From contig JAUDYN010000005.1 in assembly GCA_030407005.1 (NCBI GenBank), forward strand, positions 3,286,001 to 3,350,000: DNA of 64,000 bases, in the 5' to 3' direction. The stretch is from Desarmillaria ectypa. Lineage: Eukaryota > Basidiomycota > Agaricomycetes > Agaricales > Physalacriaceae. The translations under genes were made by a program, and so were the position numbers. The notes under the pieces are model-generated. The model saw nothing but the letters and a program-made list of their open reading frames with translations. It had not been told where the DNA came from and made no database searches. Below are positions 20,901-31,545 of this stretch, in pieces; position 1 is the first letter of the stretch, and each line of letters begins with the position of its first letter.

Positions 20901-21708
20901 CTAATCCAGCAGCCATGAAATTCATCAAAACCATGACACAAGTCTATAAGAAAGTGCATGAAGCATTGGAAAAGGCAGCTATGCAGATGAAGGCCCAATA
21001 CAACAAAAGAAAACAAGCAGCAGAAGAATATAGAGTCAGTGATAAGGTCTGGTTAGACACAACCAACCTTCATCTCCCATGACCAAAGAAAAAACTTGAT
21101 GACAAATAAACAGGACTGTTCATAATCCTTGAGAAAGTGGGAGTGGCAGCCTATGAACTGAAACTGCTGCTGCACTGGAAAATTCACCCTTAGTTTAATG
21201 AAAAACTACTGTCATCATATACTCCACCCTCTTTTCCCAACCAACAGCTGCCACCACCACCACCCCCAGATCTTGTCAATAGACAAGAAGAATATGAGAT
21301 TGAAGAAGTGCTAGATTCATGAACCCATCAGATACATGTGAAAAGAGGACAACCATCAAAAGTGGTCACAGACTACCTGGTTAAATGAAAAGGATGGATA
21401 TGAGAGCACAACTCTTGGGTCAGGAACACCAAGATAGGAAATATGCAAGAAGCTATTACTGAGTATAAAAAGAATCTCAATCGAGCCATATATACTGTCA
21501 AAATACTTGATCACAAATACTTGGAAAACAGTGATGCTATATATCTCATCCAGCAAAAGAATGGACTCAAGAAATAGATAATTAACCTAGATAAAAACCA
21601 ATGAAAGATGCTAATCAACTAATACTGGATCGAACAAGCACAGACACAATATGACACCCCCAAAGAAGATCCTTAGCAGTTGGGATGACTGCTTTAACAA
21701 GAGGGTAA
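17993..21708 (+). pseudogene. E3 pol fragment, oldest gypsy copy
   Basis: The sequence after the E2 LTR begins in mid-pol at the codons matching E1 near 12627 and runs to the pol end. Protease (LLDSGCTDSSIN near 18112-18147), RT (YLDDILIF-like near 19170-19200, FLGFTNFY near 19420), RNase H (TDTSDRAIDAILSQ near 19620), integrase (TKLVLREYWW near 20280) and chromodomain remnants (EYEIEEVLDS near 21290) are all present. The frame is closed by many TGA, TAG and TAA codons, and part of the integrase core is deleted near 20520. E2 sits at the left end, so E3 is probably split by E2, its 5' part lying left of the window. Confidence 0.85.
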
Positions 21709-22068
21709 TATTATGATTTTTCCATTCTTTCTTTATCTTATCCAATCCAATCACTATCACTCCATTGATTCTACCACACCATCTCCTATTCTTAGTTGCC
21801 TCACCATGGTAGTCAGGCAGTCACATGGTTTACTCACTTCATGCATGAACAACACACAGTTATACTATTATTAGCTTATCATTTTCAGTATATAAGTAGG
21901 ATAGGTTTCATGTATATTCTCTATCTTTTGACTAAACTTAATCTTCATACCAACTACTTCACATATCTAAAGATCCAGCCATGCTCTAAACCATAAGTGA
22001 TTGTCCAAACATGAGATAGCCTTAGAGTTGCACATGATCCCAAGATCCCATGCAGTTGGGTCATAACA
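21709..22068 (+). repeat. E3 3' LTR (decayed)
   Basis: Starts TATTATGATTTTT after GAGGGTAA and ends GTCATAACA. It aligns with the E1 and E2 LTRs but is shortened to 360 bp. I find no CpG in it. The next base, 22069, begins copia sequence. Confidence 0.82.
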
Positions 22069-22600
22069 TTTCACTACCTGAAGGGTACAAGGGATTACTG
22101 GTTGACATTTAGGGGAAATGGAAGGATTCTGCAGAGATTTGTGGATGCAGATGGGAGCATAGCTGAGGACAAGCATATTATTACTAGGTATGCTTTTCTG
22201 CTGAATAGTGAAGTTGTTTTGTAATCATCTAAAAAGCAGGAGATCATCTCACTTTCAACCATAGAGTCTGAATATGTGGCTGCAACACATGCATTGAAGG
22301 AGACACTCTGGCTTTATAACCTACTCTCTCAAGTCTTCTTACCAATTACTGAGGCTACAATATTATTCTCAGACAATCAGTCTGCCATTGCACTCTCAAA
22401 TGATCACTAGTACTAAGCTCAAACTAAGCACATCAATATTCATTTCTATTTTATTTGCTGGATCATTAGCAAAGAATCTCTCCATCTCATTTATTGTCCT
22501 ATAGAGAATATGGTTGCTAACACTCTCACCAAGCCTTTACCTTCAGCCAAGGTGAAGCACTTCACTGCAGAACTTGGACTATGCTCTGCTTGAGGAGAAG
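22069..22600 (+). pseudogene. E4, Ty1/copia RNase H fragment interrupted by E3
   Basis: Translation gives HYLKGTRDYWLTF, FVDADGSIAEDKHI, YAFLLNSEVV, SSKKQEIISLSTIESEYV, ATILFSDNQSAIALSND, TKHINIHF and NTLTKPLPSAKVKHF, the well-known end of copia-type pol. In-frame TAA and TAG codons are present, so it is dead. It starts abruptly at the E3 LTR, so E3 is inserted in it. The coding end is followed by a purine-rich tract (GAGGAGAAG) and an LTR. Confidence 0.85.
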
Positions 22601-22810
22601 TGTTAGATTAGCAAGCAGGAGCTCTATTATATCCTATTGGCTGAGCTTGATATCCCTTTATGTTGAGATGGACATTATATATTGAATATGGACTGTTGAG
22701 CACCCTCACTATATTTCTGCTTATCACTACTCTGTGTGAGAGTGAGTATTTACCTATGCTACTTCATTTATCTTACTGATTGATACCTATAGTCTACAAG
22801 ATAGCTAACA
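22601..22810 (+). repeat. E4 copia 3' LTR
   Basis: 210 bp, starts TGTTAGATTAGC and ends GATAGCTAACA, so the ends are inverted repeats (TGTTAG/CTAACA). It directly follows the purine tract. The next five bases are GTGTA; the matching left copy is not in the window. Confidence 0.75.
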
Positions 22811-23100
22811 GTGTATACTATTAGGTCCTACAAATGAACACATATCACTTTCTTAGATAAGCTACTCTAAACCTTCAAGTATGTAGGAGTATGTTCAGTG
22901 AAAGAGCAATGATGCTTGAAGGTATTCTGGATGTTGCCAGATTACTGAGATGTGATGTACCTGATATGGTAGCATATCCAGTCACAACACTGATATCACA
23001 TCAAGGCATACCTGTCCTTTGTTCAAAATTTGGAAACTACAGAGTTAAAGGGGATAAAACCTGAAAGTAAGTTTTAATTGTCTGTTATGTGATAAAATTA
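22811..23100. other. Interval without a recognised gene
   Basis: A short open stretch on the plus strand (about 22878-23064) begins MFSERAMMLEGILDV and reads like a gene remnant, ending in TGA. I do not recognise it. It is AT-rich and CpG-poor like the neighbouring repeats. Confidence 0.4.
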
Positions 23101-23315
23101 TGTTGGAATCCTAGGTGTTGCACATGATAGACTCCAGGCTGGTAAAGCCAGGTGTAAAGAATGTTATTCTATAGCTCCTACAAAGCTCATATTTATACTA
23201 CTTCACACCAAAGTCTAGAATGTACTACAACTTTCTACTCCTCTCGTGCTTACTCAGCGACTCTCGGCATGATGCCAGACTGCCCCTTCTATAACTTTCC
23301 GGCGAAATCCCAACA
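23101..23315 (+). repeat. Solo LTR A with AATTA target duplication
   Basis: 215 bp, starts TGTTGGAATCC and ends GAAATCCCAACA (inverted ends). AATTA precedes it (23096-23100) and follows it (23316-23320). No internal element is present, so it is a solo LTR left by LTR-LTR recombination. Its last third resembles solo LTR B (CTCGGCATGATGCC near 23264 and AAATCCCAACA at the end). Confidence 0.82.
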
Positions 23316-23320
23316 AATTA

Positions 23321-24125
23321 GAACAGTCATCAATTGGCTGGGTGGCGAGCTTGCAGAGAGGTTGTCTGAGGTCTCCCATCTATTTTAGTAATGTCAAACT
23401 TTGCTGAAAATATCTGAACAAAGTCGGATTACTTATGATAATTGTATTTAATCTATATACACGTAAGATATATCATCTAGACAGAATGTGACTTGTCACG
23501 TGATCTAGATTGGTATGGATGCCAAAAAAAAACAAATCGTCCTTGGGATGTTACTCCGCTCTCGAATACTGGGGAATCTGGCCCAAATCCTTTGTTTCCG
23601 GGATCCCAAATATGCTGTTTTGGGTTTAAACTCCACTATGCATTTTTTCTGCCAGCGCCCCTCCCCCCTGGTCGCTTTCTGCCCATTTCCGAGATGCCCA
23701 GGCGATGAGAGAGGTCAGCTACGTTCCCCGATGCTGTAAATACTCCTCCTTGGGCATCTGCTTTTGAAAGGAGACTTTGTAATGCGGATTTTGGTCCTTC
23801 GGTTATTTCAGCACCTCGCAAATACCCACTTTTGGACAAAGGACTACCTCTTCAGGCCAAACTTCAGGACCCAAAGGATCAAATCAATGTTTTGGAGCCC
23901 AGAATCTGCAGCTGTTTGGACTTGTCTAGCCAGACGATTCCTACTCTGGCGAACAACGCATGTTTGCAGCGGTGATGTCAAAAACAATTCTAGCATTTGC
24001 AAGGCATTGTTAAATGCCACCGAAGCTGCAAAGACAGCCAATTGTGCAGCGCAATATTTAAATCAGGAGTTTCGGTGAGTTGGCCTGCCATATCCCATAG
24101 TAACCAACGGTCCTCTCACTTCAAA
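23321..24125. other. Intergenic region before a hypothetical gene
   Basis: About 800 bases. Several short overlapping frames are open but none looks coding. The last part probably holds the promoter and 5' UTR of the gene at 24126. I see no repeat. Confidence 0.4.
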
Positions 24126-25067
24126 ATGTCCAACAAGCCCAAGGCTGAATCGTCTTCGACCGCTGAAAGGCGCAAAGTTGGTGCACCCAACCGTGACCAA
24201 GAGAAGGAGGATACAAGCATAGCACTAGCAATATGTGGTGTTAATCCTCACCAGGTCTCTAACGCGTTCCTAGCTCCGCGCTACAAACTCGACCTACCAT
24301 CGTACATCCGCGACAGCATCATCTTGGATGCTCCACGGCTCTTGGAATCAGTTCTACGACAACGATGGCCTGTCACAAGCATTAACATTTTCTCATCCTC
24401 CGTACCAAGCCCGAATCGTGATGGCACAAACAAGCCCGACCGCGCCGTCGCGTTCGCCAATCGGCTTGGTACCGGGTGGATGCTGGCCCTTCACTCTGAC
24501 ATACTCGCAATTCACTGTGAAAATATTCCACCTCTTCCCGAACATTCCCCGGCTCCAGGAGAGCTCCCAGTTATTGTCATGAGGATGGACGTGGACGTCA
24601 TCTCTCTCTGGATTCTTCTCGCTATCTTCACGTATTTTTACAACCACGATCAGGCACATCTGTTCTCTACGATCTTCGGTCACGTATATCCACCCTGGGA
24701 CCCTATGCCTCTCTTTCCCCATGGTCAGCACAAAACTTTCACTCCTCCGCTTGCGATCGACAATGGCATCATGGAGGACTATGTGCGGATCCTCATAGAA
24801 CGCACCACGAGGATGCAACGCCAAATGCTTTTGAACAACGCCAAAGGGTTCCTCGACATCTCTTACTCGCTTAACATCGTTGACTTGGGGTTCCATGAGG
24901 TTGTCTTGACTGCGAGCTCGATCGCCCTTAAAGTTGCCGACATGGACCAGGCTGATTCAGCCGGATTGGATGGCCAGGATGACCTGTACACGTTAGGTGA
25001 CCTACTTGGATGGGAATGCCCAATTGAATCGGATGGACGACCTAATTCCCATGAAAATATCGAGTAA
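24126..25067 (+). CDS. Hypothetical protein (313 aa)
   Basis: A single uninterrupted frame of 313 residues from ATG at 24126 (MSNKPKAESSSTAERRK). The frame is open 43 codons further upstream, but this ATG precedes a typical Ser/Lys-rich start and is preferred. The body is globular-looking (KLDLPSYIRDS, AVAFANRLGTGWMLALHSD) and holds one hydrophobic helix near residues 165-180 (ISLWILLAIFTYFY). No signal peptide. I do not recognise the family. The lack of an intron over 940 bases is unusual compared with the genes on the right, but the frame shows no decay. Confidence 0.6.
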   Translation: MSNKPKAESSSTAERRKVGAPNRDQEKEDTSIALAICGVNPHQVSNAFLAPRYKLDLPSYIRDSIILDAPRLLESVLRQRWPVTSINIFSSSVPSPNRDGTNKPDRAVAFANRLGTGWMLALHSDILAIHCENIPPLPEHSPAPGELPVIVMRMDVDVISLWILLAIFTYFYNHDQAHLFSTIFGHVYPPWDPMPLFPHGQHKTFTPPLAIDNGIMEDYVRILIERTTRMQRQMLLNNAKGFLDISYSLNIVDLGFHEVVLTASSIALKVADMDQADSAGLDGQDDLYTLGDLLGWECPIESDGRPNSHENIE

Positions 25068-25489
25068 CGAGAATTTTTTTACTTTCACGATTCCTCTCAA
25101 CCTACTGCATTCCGAATTACAAGCCGTCGATGCACTCATAGTTTCTACGTAGTCTTTACCGTACTGTGGTATGGTAGATGTACAAAAAACAAGAGAATAC
25201 TGCATGTATTGCTTGGTTGATGCGGTGTCGTTTACGCCCGAAGTCTCTACTTGGCATTAAGTTCACCACTCCTGTTGCCGTCTTTGGCGGACCGACGTTC
25301 CTGCATCCCCTCGCGCCAAACCGACACATAGTCAACGAGCACAGGAGTCGGTTCTTCCGGTACGGCAGTGTGCTCAACATATTTCCAACAGAACAAAGTT
25401 ACCTACTCCTTCCTTTCATACACCCCCCGGATATGTTTCTCAAACGTCTTTCTCGAGACGTTTTGCAATTCGCTGGAGATTATCCAGGG

Positions 25490-26289
25490 CTAATCGTATA
25501 TGCAGAATATCCTGAGGCTGGTCAAATCCCACCCCACTAGTATGGCATACTGCGTGTCCACAAAGACGCGGAACTGGTGTAAATGTGAACTTCGGCGATA
25601 TAAAATAATAAGAAAAGTTGTCCTCACATCATCTGGGTCGGCGTCCCAAGAAACATACAACGTCGCCTTAGATCTGTTAACAAACGGACCAAGGACCAGG
25701 AATCTGTCGTTTAAACCAAGAGTTTGGTGCAGTCCTGTGCCTGAGGCCATCGCAATGAAGAGGTGTGTTTTATGCCGTCTGATTCCGTCGTTAACGAATA
25801 TGCTGGATTTGACATATTCGACAACCAGTATAGGAACTCTGAGTTTAAGGCATGCGCCGTCTAGCGGAAGATCGTGTTTTATGGACAGTTAATCCCAGAC
25901 GGCTTCCTCGTCGAGGTCTGGGTGGCGTGGGGGGAGCGAGCCGTAATACACCGCATCCGGTACGATGTGCATGATCTTTGGTGTTGGCCCCCCGCGTAGA
26001 GACCATCTTGGCTTATAGCTAAAAGAATATCAGAGGAAGAAAACACGCTTAATAGATTGACTCACCAAATTTGGATGTACCTGTATTGTTGCATATCGTT
26101 CCTTGCCTCCTGGAAGAACGCATCATAAAGAGAAGCCCAGGAGTAGGGAAGGTTGGCTAGCTCGTGAATGTACTGTCTACCCATAAACGCTGACTCGGAG
26201 AAATGGATAGAACGTACTACATGAGTGCGCAATCTCATCTTTCAAATAATTCTCGATGACGTCCGAATTTTTTGAGGCAGAAGGCATAT
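25490..26289 (-). pseudogene. Uncharacterised minus-strand gene, probably decayed
   Basis: Read on the minus strand from an ATG at 26289 (MPSASKNSDVIENYLKDE), coding-like pieces follow in different frames with stops between them. The best piece is 25490-25750 (VLVVEYVKSS and MASGTGLHQTLGLNDRFL, ending ILVGWDLTSLRIFCIYD). A GTGAGT..TTTTAG intron is likely near 26010-26065. The tail resembles basidiomycete proteins of unknown function with a VVEYK core, from memory only. Frame breaks may be real or due to introns I did not place. Confidence 0.3.
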
Positions 26290-26399
26290 TAGATGGCATA
26301 AACGTAGAGTGAAGAGGAGGAGGATTACCAATAGGAGAACCGTGAGTTAAATCAAAAACGAGATTAGGATACTTGTCAAATAAATTATGCCTTTTTAAA

Positions 26400-26860
26400 G
26401 TCTGTTCTCATTCCTTGGCATTGTAGGGAATGACGACTTTGTGCGCCTCAATTGCGAGTGCATTTCGTCGCTCCGTGATGAGAGTCGGTGCACAAGGAAC
26501 AGATGTGAAGTCCGTGGCGTATGGAGGGCTCAGCTTGGCACCCGTTGAGATTGAAACGCAAGCAGACATATTTCTGGTCGGAGATTCAGACGAGGGAATT
26601 GTCCTTCCATTCGACAAGAAAGGAACGGCCTTGCTTGCTGGGAGTGGGAGCGAAGCAAGAGTCGGCGCGGTGACCAACGCTTCCACATTTGAGACATAAT
26701 GTATAAGGGCCGAAAGGAACTAGTGCCCTGAGAGAAGTGTTCTCGTTGATTGGCATCATAAGGCGTGAATCGGCCGCTAAGGATAGTTCCCCCGGCTGGC
26801 CTCGTTCGTCTCCATTTTCCCTCTCCCGTATTTTGAGTTCTCGCTGCACCAGCAACTAAT
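26400..26860 (-). pseudogene. Zinc-knuckle protein remnant
   Basis: On the minus strand CLKCGSVGHRADSC (near 26655-26700) fits a CCHC zinc knuckle. It is followed after a frame change by a segment with ACVSIST and CAPTLITERRNALAIEAHK (26408-26570). Upstream is a charged start (RELKIRERENGDERG). Such knuckles with short flanks are common in fungal repeat-associated proteins. The two parts lie in different frames, so this is either a broken gene or an exon pair. No function is assigned. Confidence 0.35.
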
Positions 26861-27434
26861 TATCTTTGGCTATTTGGACACTGTCGGACCAACTCCTAGA
26901 AGAAGGATTGGGGATGAAGGGATCTTTAAATAACTTAGCGCGATAATCCTTGTCGAAATGTTTGTAGGCTTGTAGAATTTCAAGGTGACCTATGGTTGAG
27001 TAACTTCACTGATGCGCTCAGGAATATCCGAGTCATTCCTATCACCGATGCCACATTTGTGAGCATCGAGCCACGCTTGCCTTTCGCCGTAATATACAAG
27101 CTTTCGGAATACAATCAGAACGCAAGCACTACTAAACCAATTTTGTTAGCTCACCAGCGAGCAGGATAATCCCAAGAGTTAAGGAAGAGTCGGCAATCTT
27201 GGACCTCCTCACTATCATTTCGGCTGATGATACTCATTGTTTCGATACCTGGATTCCATTTGAACGATGGAGTTGAAAAATAAACGATAGATCGGTTCCG
27301 GCGCTTAATTCCGTTTGAGGCTTTCGCCATCATGTGACCCAGCGTTATCACCGATGCTGAGCACTCAACCCCTCGAACGCTTCTTACTTCACGACAAGCA
27401 CCTTAAAATTTCAATATAATTTTGCCACATTGCG

Positions 27435-28680
27435 ATGATCGCTTCTCCGACAGTCAGTGAACCTCCTCTGAACCTGCTCGCGCTTGGTGAGTTTCTATAT
27501 CTCAGGAGGGCTATCGCTTGACCGGTATAATCGCTATCGCAAGACGGGGGAGGCATACACGGCGCTTCAGGAATTCTTGTTCTTCATGCAATCATGAAAA
27601 GCATTAAACGGCGTAATGGACTCGACCACATACCCAAGCCTTGTGAATATTTCCACCTTATCGGTGGTTCTGGTACCGGAGGGTGAGCACCCAGCAAGCA
27701 CTCAATATTCATTCTAACAGCAGCGCTCCAGAATTATTGCAATCATGCTCGGGAGACTAAAAATGTCCACCAAGCAAGCCTTACGACGTTACAATCAAAT
27801 CGCTTCGCGCGTCTTCTGTTGCACAAACCAACGGCATCTGAAAGATGGGAGATTCGAAGCGTCTGCTCTGGAAATGGAGATGAAAAGCATCGTTAAAGGG
27901 CGAAAGGAGGATTACAAGGAGGATGAGCTACTAATCGATCCAAAATCAGGAAATGATTCAATGGGAAATGCGTTTGTGCCCTTCAGTTTTACTTTAATTT
28001 TACATTCACTCACTAGTACTTGCAGTTTTGCCTGCGCGTTAATGGGTGTCAGCATAAAATCCCCTCAGCGTCTCCGTACCTATATGGTACCTAATAGAGG
28101 CCCAGTCTCTAGCTGTACAATCTGGGAAGCGGTCCGTGCGACCACCGCCGCTTCAGCATTGTTCAAGCCTATCGATATTACCGGAGATGGAAATTACAAA
28201 CATCGATTCTTTGGGACAAGTATCGGAAGCCACAATCCCGCTAAGGAAGTGAGGGACGAAGCTATGCAGTTGTACGGAGGCAGCCGGCGCGTTGGCGTCT
28301 TCATCAGTATCGGAATGGGCCAACCAGTTGGAGATGCATATGGATTGCGGGAGACCAAAGGTATGCAGAAGATATTTCGTTCGCAGCTCGTTAAAGTGTT
28401 GGCGAGTATTGCGATTGATTGCGAGAAAGTCGCAGACGAGCTCGCCAGACAATACACCGATATTCCGGGTACATACTTCAGGTTCAGCGTTAGATACGGG
28501 GCGGAAAAGGTTGACCTTGATGAGTGGGATAGTATGGACGAGGCACTTGCCCACGCGGACAGTTATATACGTGAACCAGACATTTTTAAGTCTGTTAAGA
28601 CAGTCGTGGCTTGTCTGTGCCGGGAAGCATCACGCCAACGGAGCTTCCCTACATTAGCTACGATATGCATGCCTTCGTAA
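27435..28680 (+). CDS. Patatin-like phospholipase domain protein lacking catalytic Ser and Asp
   Basis: Three exons join to a patatin fold: 27435-27486, 27544-27682 and 27732-28680, with GTGAGT..AAG and GTGAGC..CAG introns. The start gives NLLALDGGGIHGASGIL, the oxyanion glycine loop. The nucleophile elbow reads IGGSGTGG where the family has GTSTG, so the Ser position is Gly. The second site, normally DGG or DGA, reads FFGTSIGS, so the Asp is also lost. IPKPCEYFHLIGG, AIMLGRLKMS, CTIWEAVRAT and ISIGMGQP are typical of basidiomycete patatin proteins, which often carry NB-ARC or TPR parts; none is visible here. A further intron may lie near 27963-28023. Probably inactive, possibly a decaying gene. 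Confidence 0.65.
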
Positions 28681-28957
28681 ATGTTAATACTAATAAAATT
28701 GCGGTTTTGACATATTCCTAAATTTACTTGCAATAGAAGCTCTGATCCCAGGCCTCTCGTTGAGCAGTCGTAGAAAACTTAGGAGCACGGAGATGAAGTC
28801 ATCAACGTCCGTGTTTAGCTGCATTGTCCCAAACCAGATCAGCAACAAATTCTTTCGCTGATACGGACAGGTAAAAAAGGTAGACATGAACAATGTGGTG
28901 AGACGTAATTCATAGAAAGTATGTGCACCCAATATCCATGTAAAGATACTTCTCGAG

Positions 28958-31545
28958 TTAGAAATGAAGAGCATTTAAAACAATACGCATAACACATTCA
29001 GCAGATACACCAGCAACGGGAACAGTCAAAACACATCCCAGTATGATCCATCCAAAACCACGCCAATTGAACGACTTGGGGTCATTACTGCACAGGGCAA
29101 CACCCAACGTCGCACCGGTGATACACATTGTTGTGGAAACAGGAATAGCGTACTGGGAGGCAAGGACGACAGAGATGGCGGATCCTAGCTCTATGCTGTA
29201 GCCACGCGAGGGTGAATGAAGAGTCATGCAATTGCCGAGGACAGCCATAATATTGTATCCATATGTTGCGAGCCCAATGACGAGGAGGAGCGCGCCCGCG
29301 ACCAGGATCCACACAGGTGTCTCGCTCTGTTTTACTGCGGCAACGCCAGAGCTCCAGATGGCGTATATGGCGGAGTAGGGACCAACGACATTGCCAACTA
29401 GAGCTGGAATTAATTAAACAGACGACGATAAGGAGGGAACGTATGGTCATTAGCACCGTGTGCAAAAGACGCTGTGCAAGCCGTCATGACTTGAAGGAAT
29501 GAGTACAGGTGTTCCGTCTTGTTGTCGTACTGCTTATCCCGTTCATGCATGGCGCGAAGACACCTATGGTCAGCGCCTTCATTCTGCAATTTGTGGATGT
29601 CGACTAGAAGAAGATAAAAAATGTCACGAAGTCCTTATGAGCTGAATGATATCTACAAACTAGTGATTCCGTGGGTAAGAACCTTGTACAGTAAGGCCAC
29701 GAACTTGAAGCGGAAAAAGATGGATATATTTATTGGGAAGTGCCATGGCCCGAAGATTGGGTGAACGTCTTCCTTTGATGCAGGGGGGTTGACGATCCGA
29801 TAGCAAGAGGTGCATCTACAAAAGTCTCTTCTTTTTCATCAGAGGGTACATCTTCCGATGCGAGCTTCTCTTCCTTCGCGTCTGGGATCTATTGATCAGA
29901 TATATGATAACTTATACACGTCAGTACGAAGAGAAGCGTACCAGGAGGTCGAGTATCGTGTCCGTCGTGAAATACATGATAGTCAGGCACTGCGGAAATA
30001 TCGGTGACCAGAGCATCGGCAGGAGGTTGGCGCCACCAAAGCAGAGGTCCCAAGAGGAAGTGATAAGACCTCACCGCTGCAGAGCTCTTGAGTAAATACA
30101 ACGACATTTCAGTAAAAGGAACTAACTGTATTCTTTCCTAACGGTCTTGACATAGACAAATGGTAGCCAAAAAAGAAGAGACAGGACCATAACCACTGCC
30201 GAAGTGCCTATAATAGCCGCGGCAGTAATGTTGTCAGGGAGCTCTTTGAGTTTGAGCGTTGGTGATCCTTTCCAAACTAGAAGGTTGGAGATGAATCACC
30301 CTATTAGTTTTGAATTTGTGATGGAAGAGACGTACTGATACACATGGTGAGAATCGCGGTAACACCGAAGAAGAATATGGGGACGATGGTGAATCCAGCA
30401 CGAAGTGAGTTCTTGCGAAGCAGTACACTACACAGTATTTGGTTAACATATAGATGATAGCCGCAAACCCAGCGGATAGACCAGGTGCCTGTAGAATGCA
30501 TTAAGTAATTGACGATGAGAGGCTTGTTTAAGTTGAAACAGAGTAGACTACTTACGATTATGAACCCAGCAAGGATAGTAGCAAGACCGTTACCAATGTT
30601 CCAGCCCATTGCACGGTATCTTCCCCACCGACAGCCACGCCAACACCCGCTACAGCAGACACAACTGCGAGACTGATATTCAGCACACGTACCTGTTTTT
30701 CGTTCCCAGACTTGACACTTACTAGAGTATGTGGTAGATACCGGCCAGGAGTTCCTCGTTGCTATCATGAGCCATGTCGCCGAGCAACACAACCTGTTTT
30801 GGTCATGAGGCTGCCGGCATCCACACCTTCACAAGTGGGTCGTACCGTGAAACCAAGCAACTGAACTCCGGCGTTGTTTTGGAATGCATCAGTAGGATTA
30901 CGGGTGATAATCTCAGTCCGGTGATACTAACTAGGAAATATTTCATACACACAACGATGCTGTTCTTGATCGTACCAGAAACACGGGCACCGACAAGAAT
31001 ACCACCAAGAAATTCCATCAAGGCAGCCGCCATGCACGCTTGCAGCATCGTTAGCGACTTTGAAGATACGGACGTGTTGTGAAAAACGGGGATGAATAGA
31101 TCAGTTCGTTCCCAGTCAGTACATGCGCAGTGTCAGGCCAATAGTATTGCGCTTGGCTGAGCTCTGCAAACGCATGCAGATGTACACTACTGTACCTACT
31201 TATATACTAAATGCTAATTTACTAGAATCTTCTACAAGTTTCCTAATATTTCTCTCTTAATCAGCAAGCTCGGCATGATGCCGGACTGCCATCATCTCGG
31301 CTCAACTCTCAAATCCCAACAGGACGTCGCGAAAGACTGCGTTGATAGTCAGTATCTCGGTCGTCTACATTGAATCCCGGGTTGGCATCTACACACGTTA
31401 GCAACATCATTGGCACCTGAAGCGGCATTTTAATAAACGATACTGCTCTTCGTGCAAAGAGTACTGGCCAATATTATACGCATCAAGTGCGGCAAAAAAT
31501 AATTCCAAAGGCAAACAGGTGATCCCACTGATGAAGGGCAGACAT
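28958..31545 (-). pseudogene. PHO89-type sodium/phosphate symporter, disrupted
   Basis: Minus-strand exons encode a PiT-family phosphate transporter: MSALHQWDHLFAFGIIF at the start (31545), the signature GANDVANSFATSV, LTMLQACMAAALMEFLGG, WLMIATRNSWPVSTTYS, then ILVAGALLLVIGLATYGYN, SPSRGYSIELGSA and YAIPVSTTMCITGATLG at the end. Duplicated GANDV signatures and the PVSTT repeats are family hallmarks. It is broken by a solo LTR (31075-31321) inside the first signature, by an extra T in a T-run near 31496 that shifts frame, and by a lost splice donor near 29450. A normal protein would be near 550-600 residues. The protein would have imported phosphate at the plasma membrane. Confidence 0.8.
31075..31321 (+). 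repeat. Solo LTR B inside the PHO89-type gene, GGACG duplication
   Basis: 247 bp, starts TGTTGTGAAAA and ends AAATCCCAACA. GGACG is found directly before (31070-31074) and after (31322-31326). Removing the LTR and one GGACG restores the open transporter exon reading NSFATSVSSKSLT across the junction. It shares its final third with solo LTR A. Confidence 0.85.

Noticed and set aside
17993..21708. RIP in the Neurospora sense as cause of the stops in E3
   Set aside because: The changes I compared are mainly at CpG and not at CpA, so methyl-CpG deamination explains them better. A full spectrum was not computed.
25178..25540. Plus-strand 120-residue frame
   Set aside because: It overlaps the better minus-strand coding pieces, starts in no promoter-like context and shows no recognisable features.
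28690..28974. Minus-strand frame after the PHO89-type gene
   Set aside because: The transporter homology ends with LNALHF and a stop near 28958. The frame beyond has no resemblance to the family and is likely non-coding.
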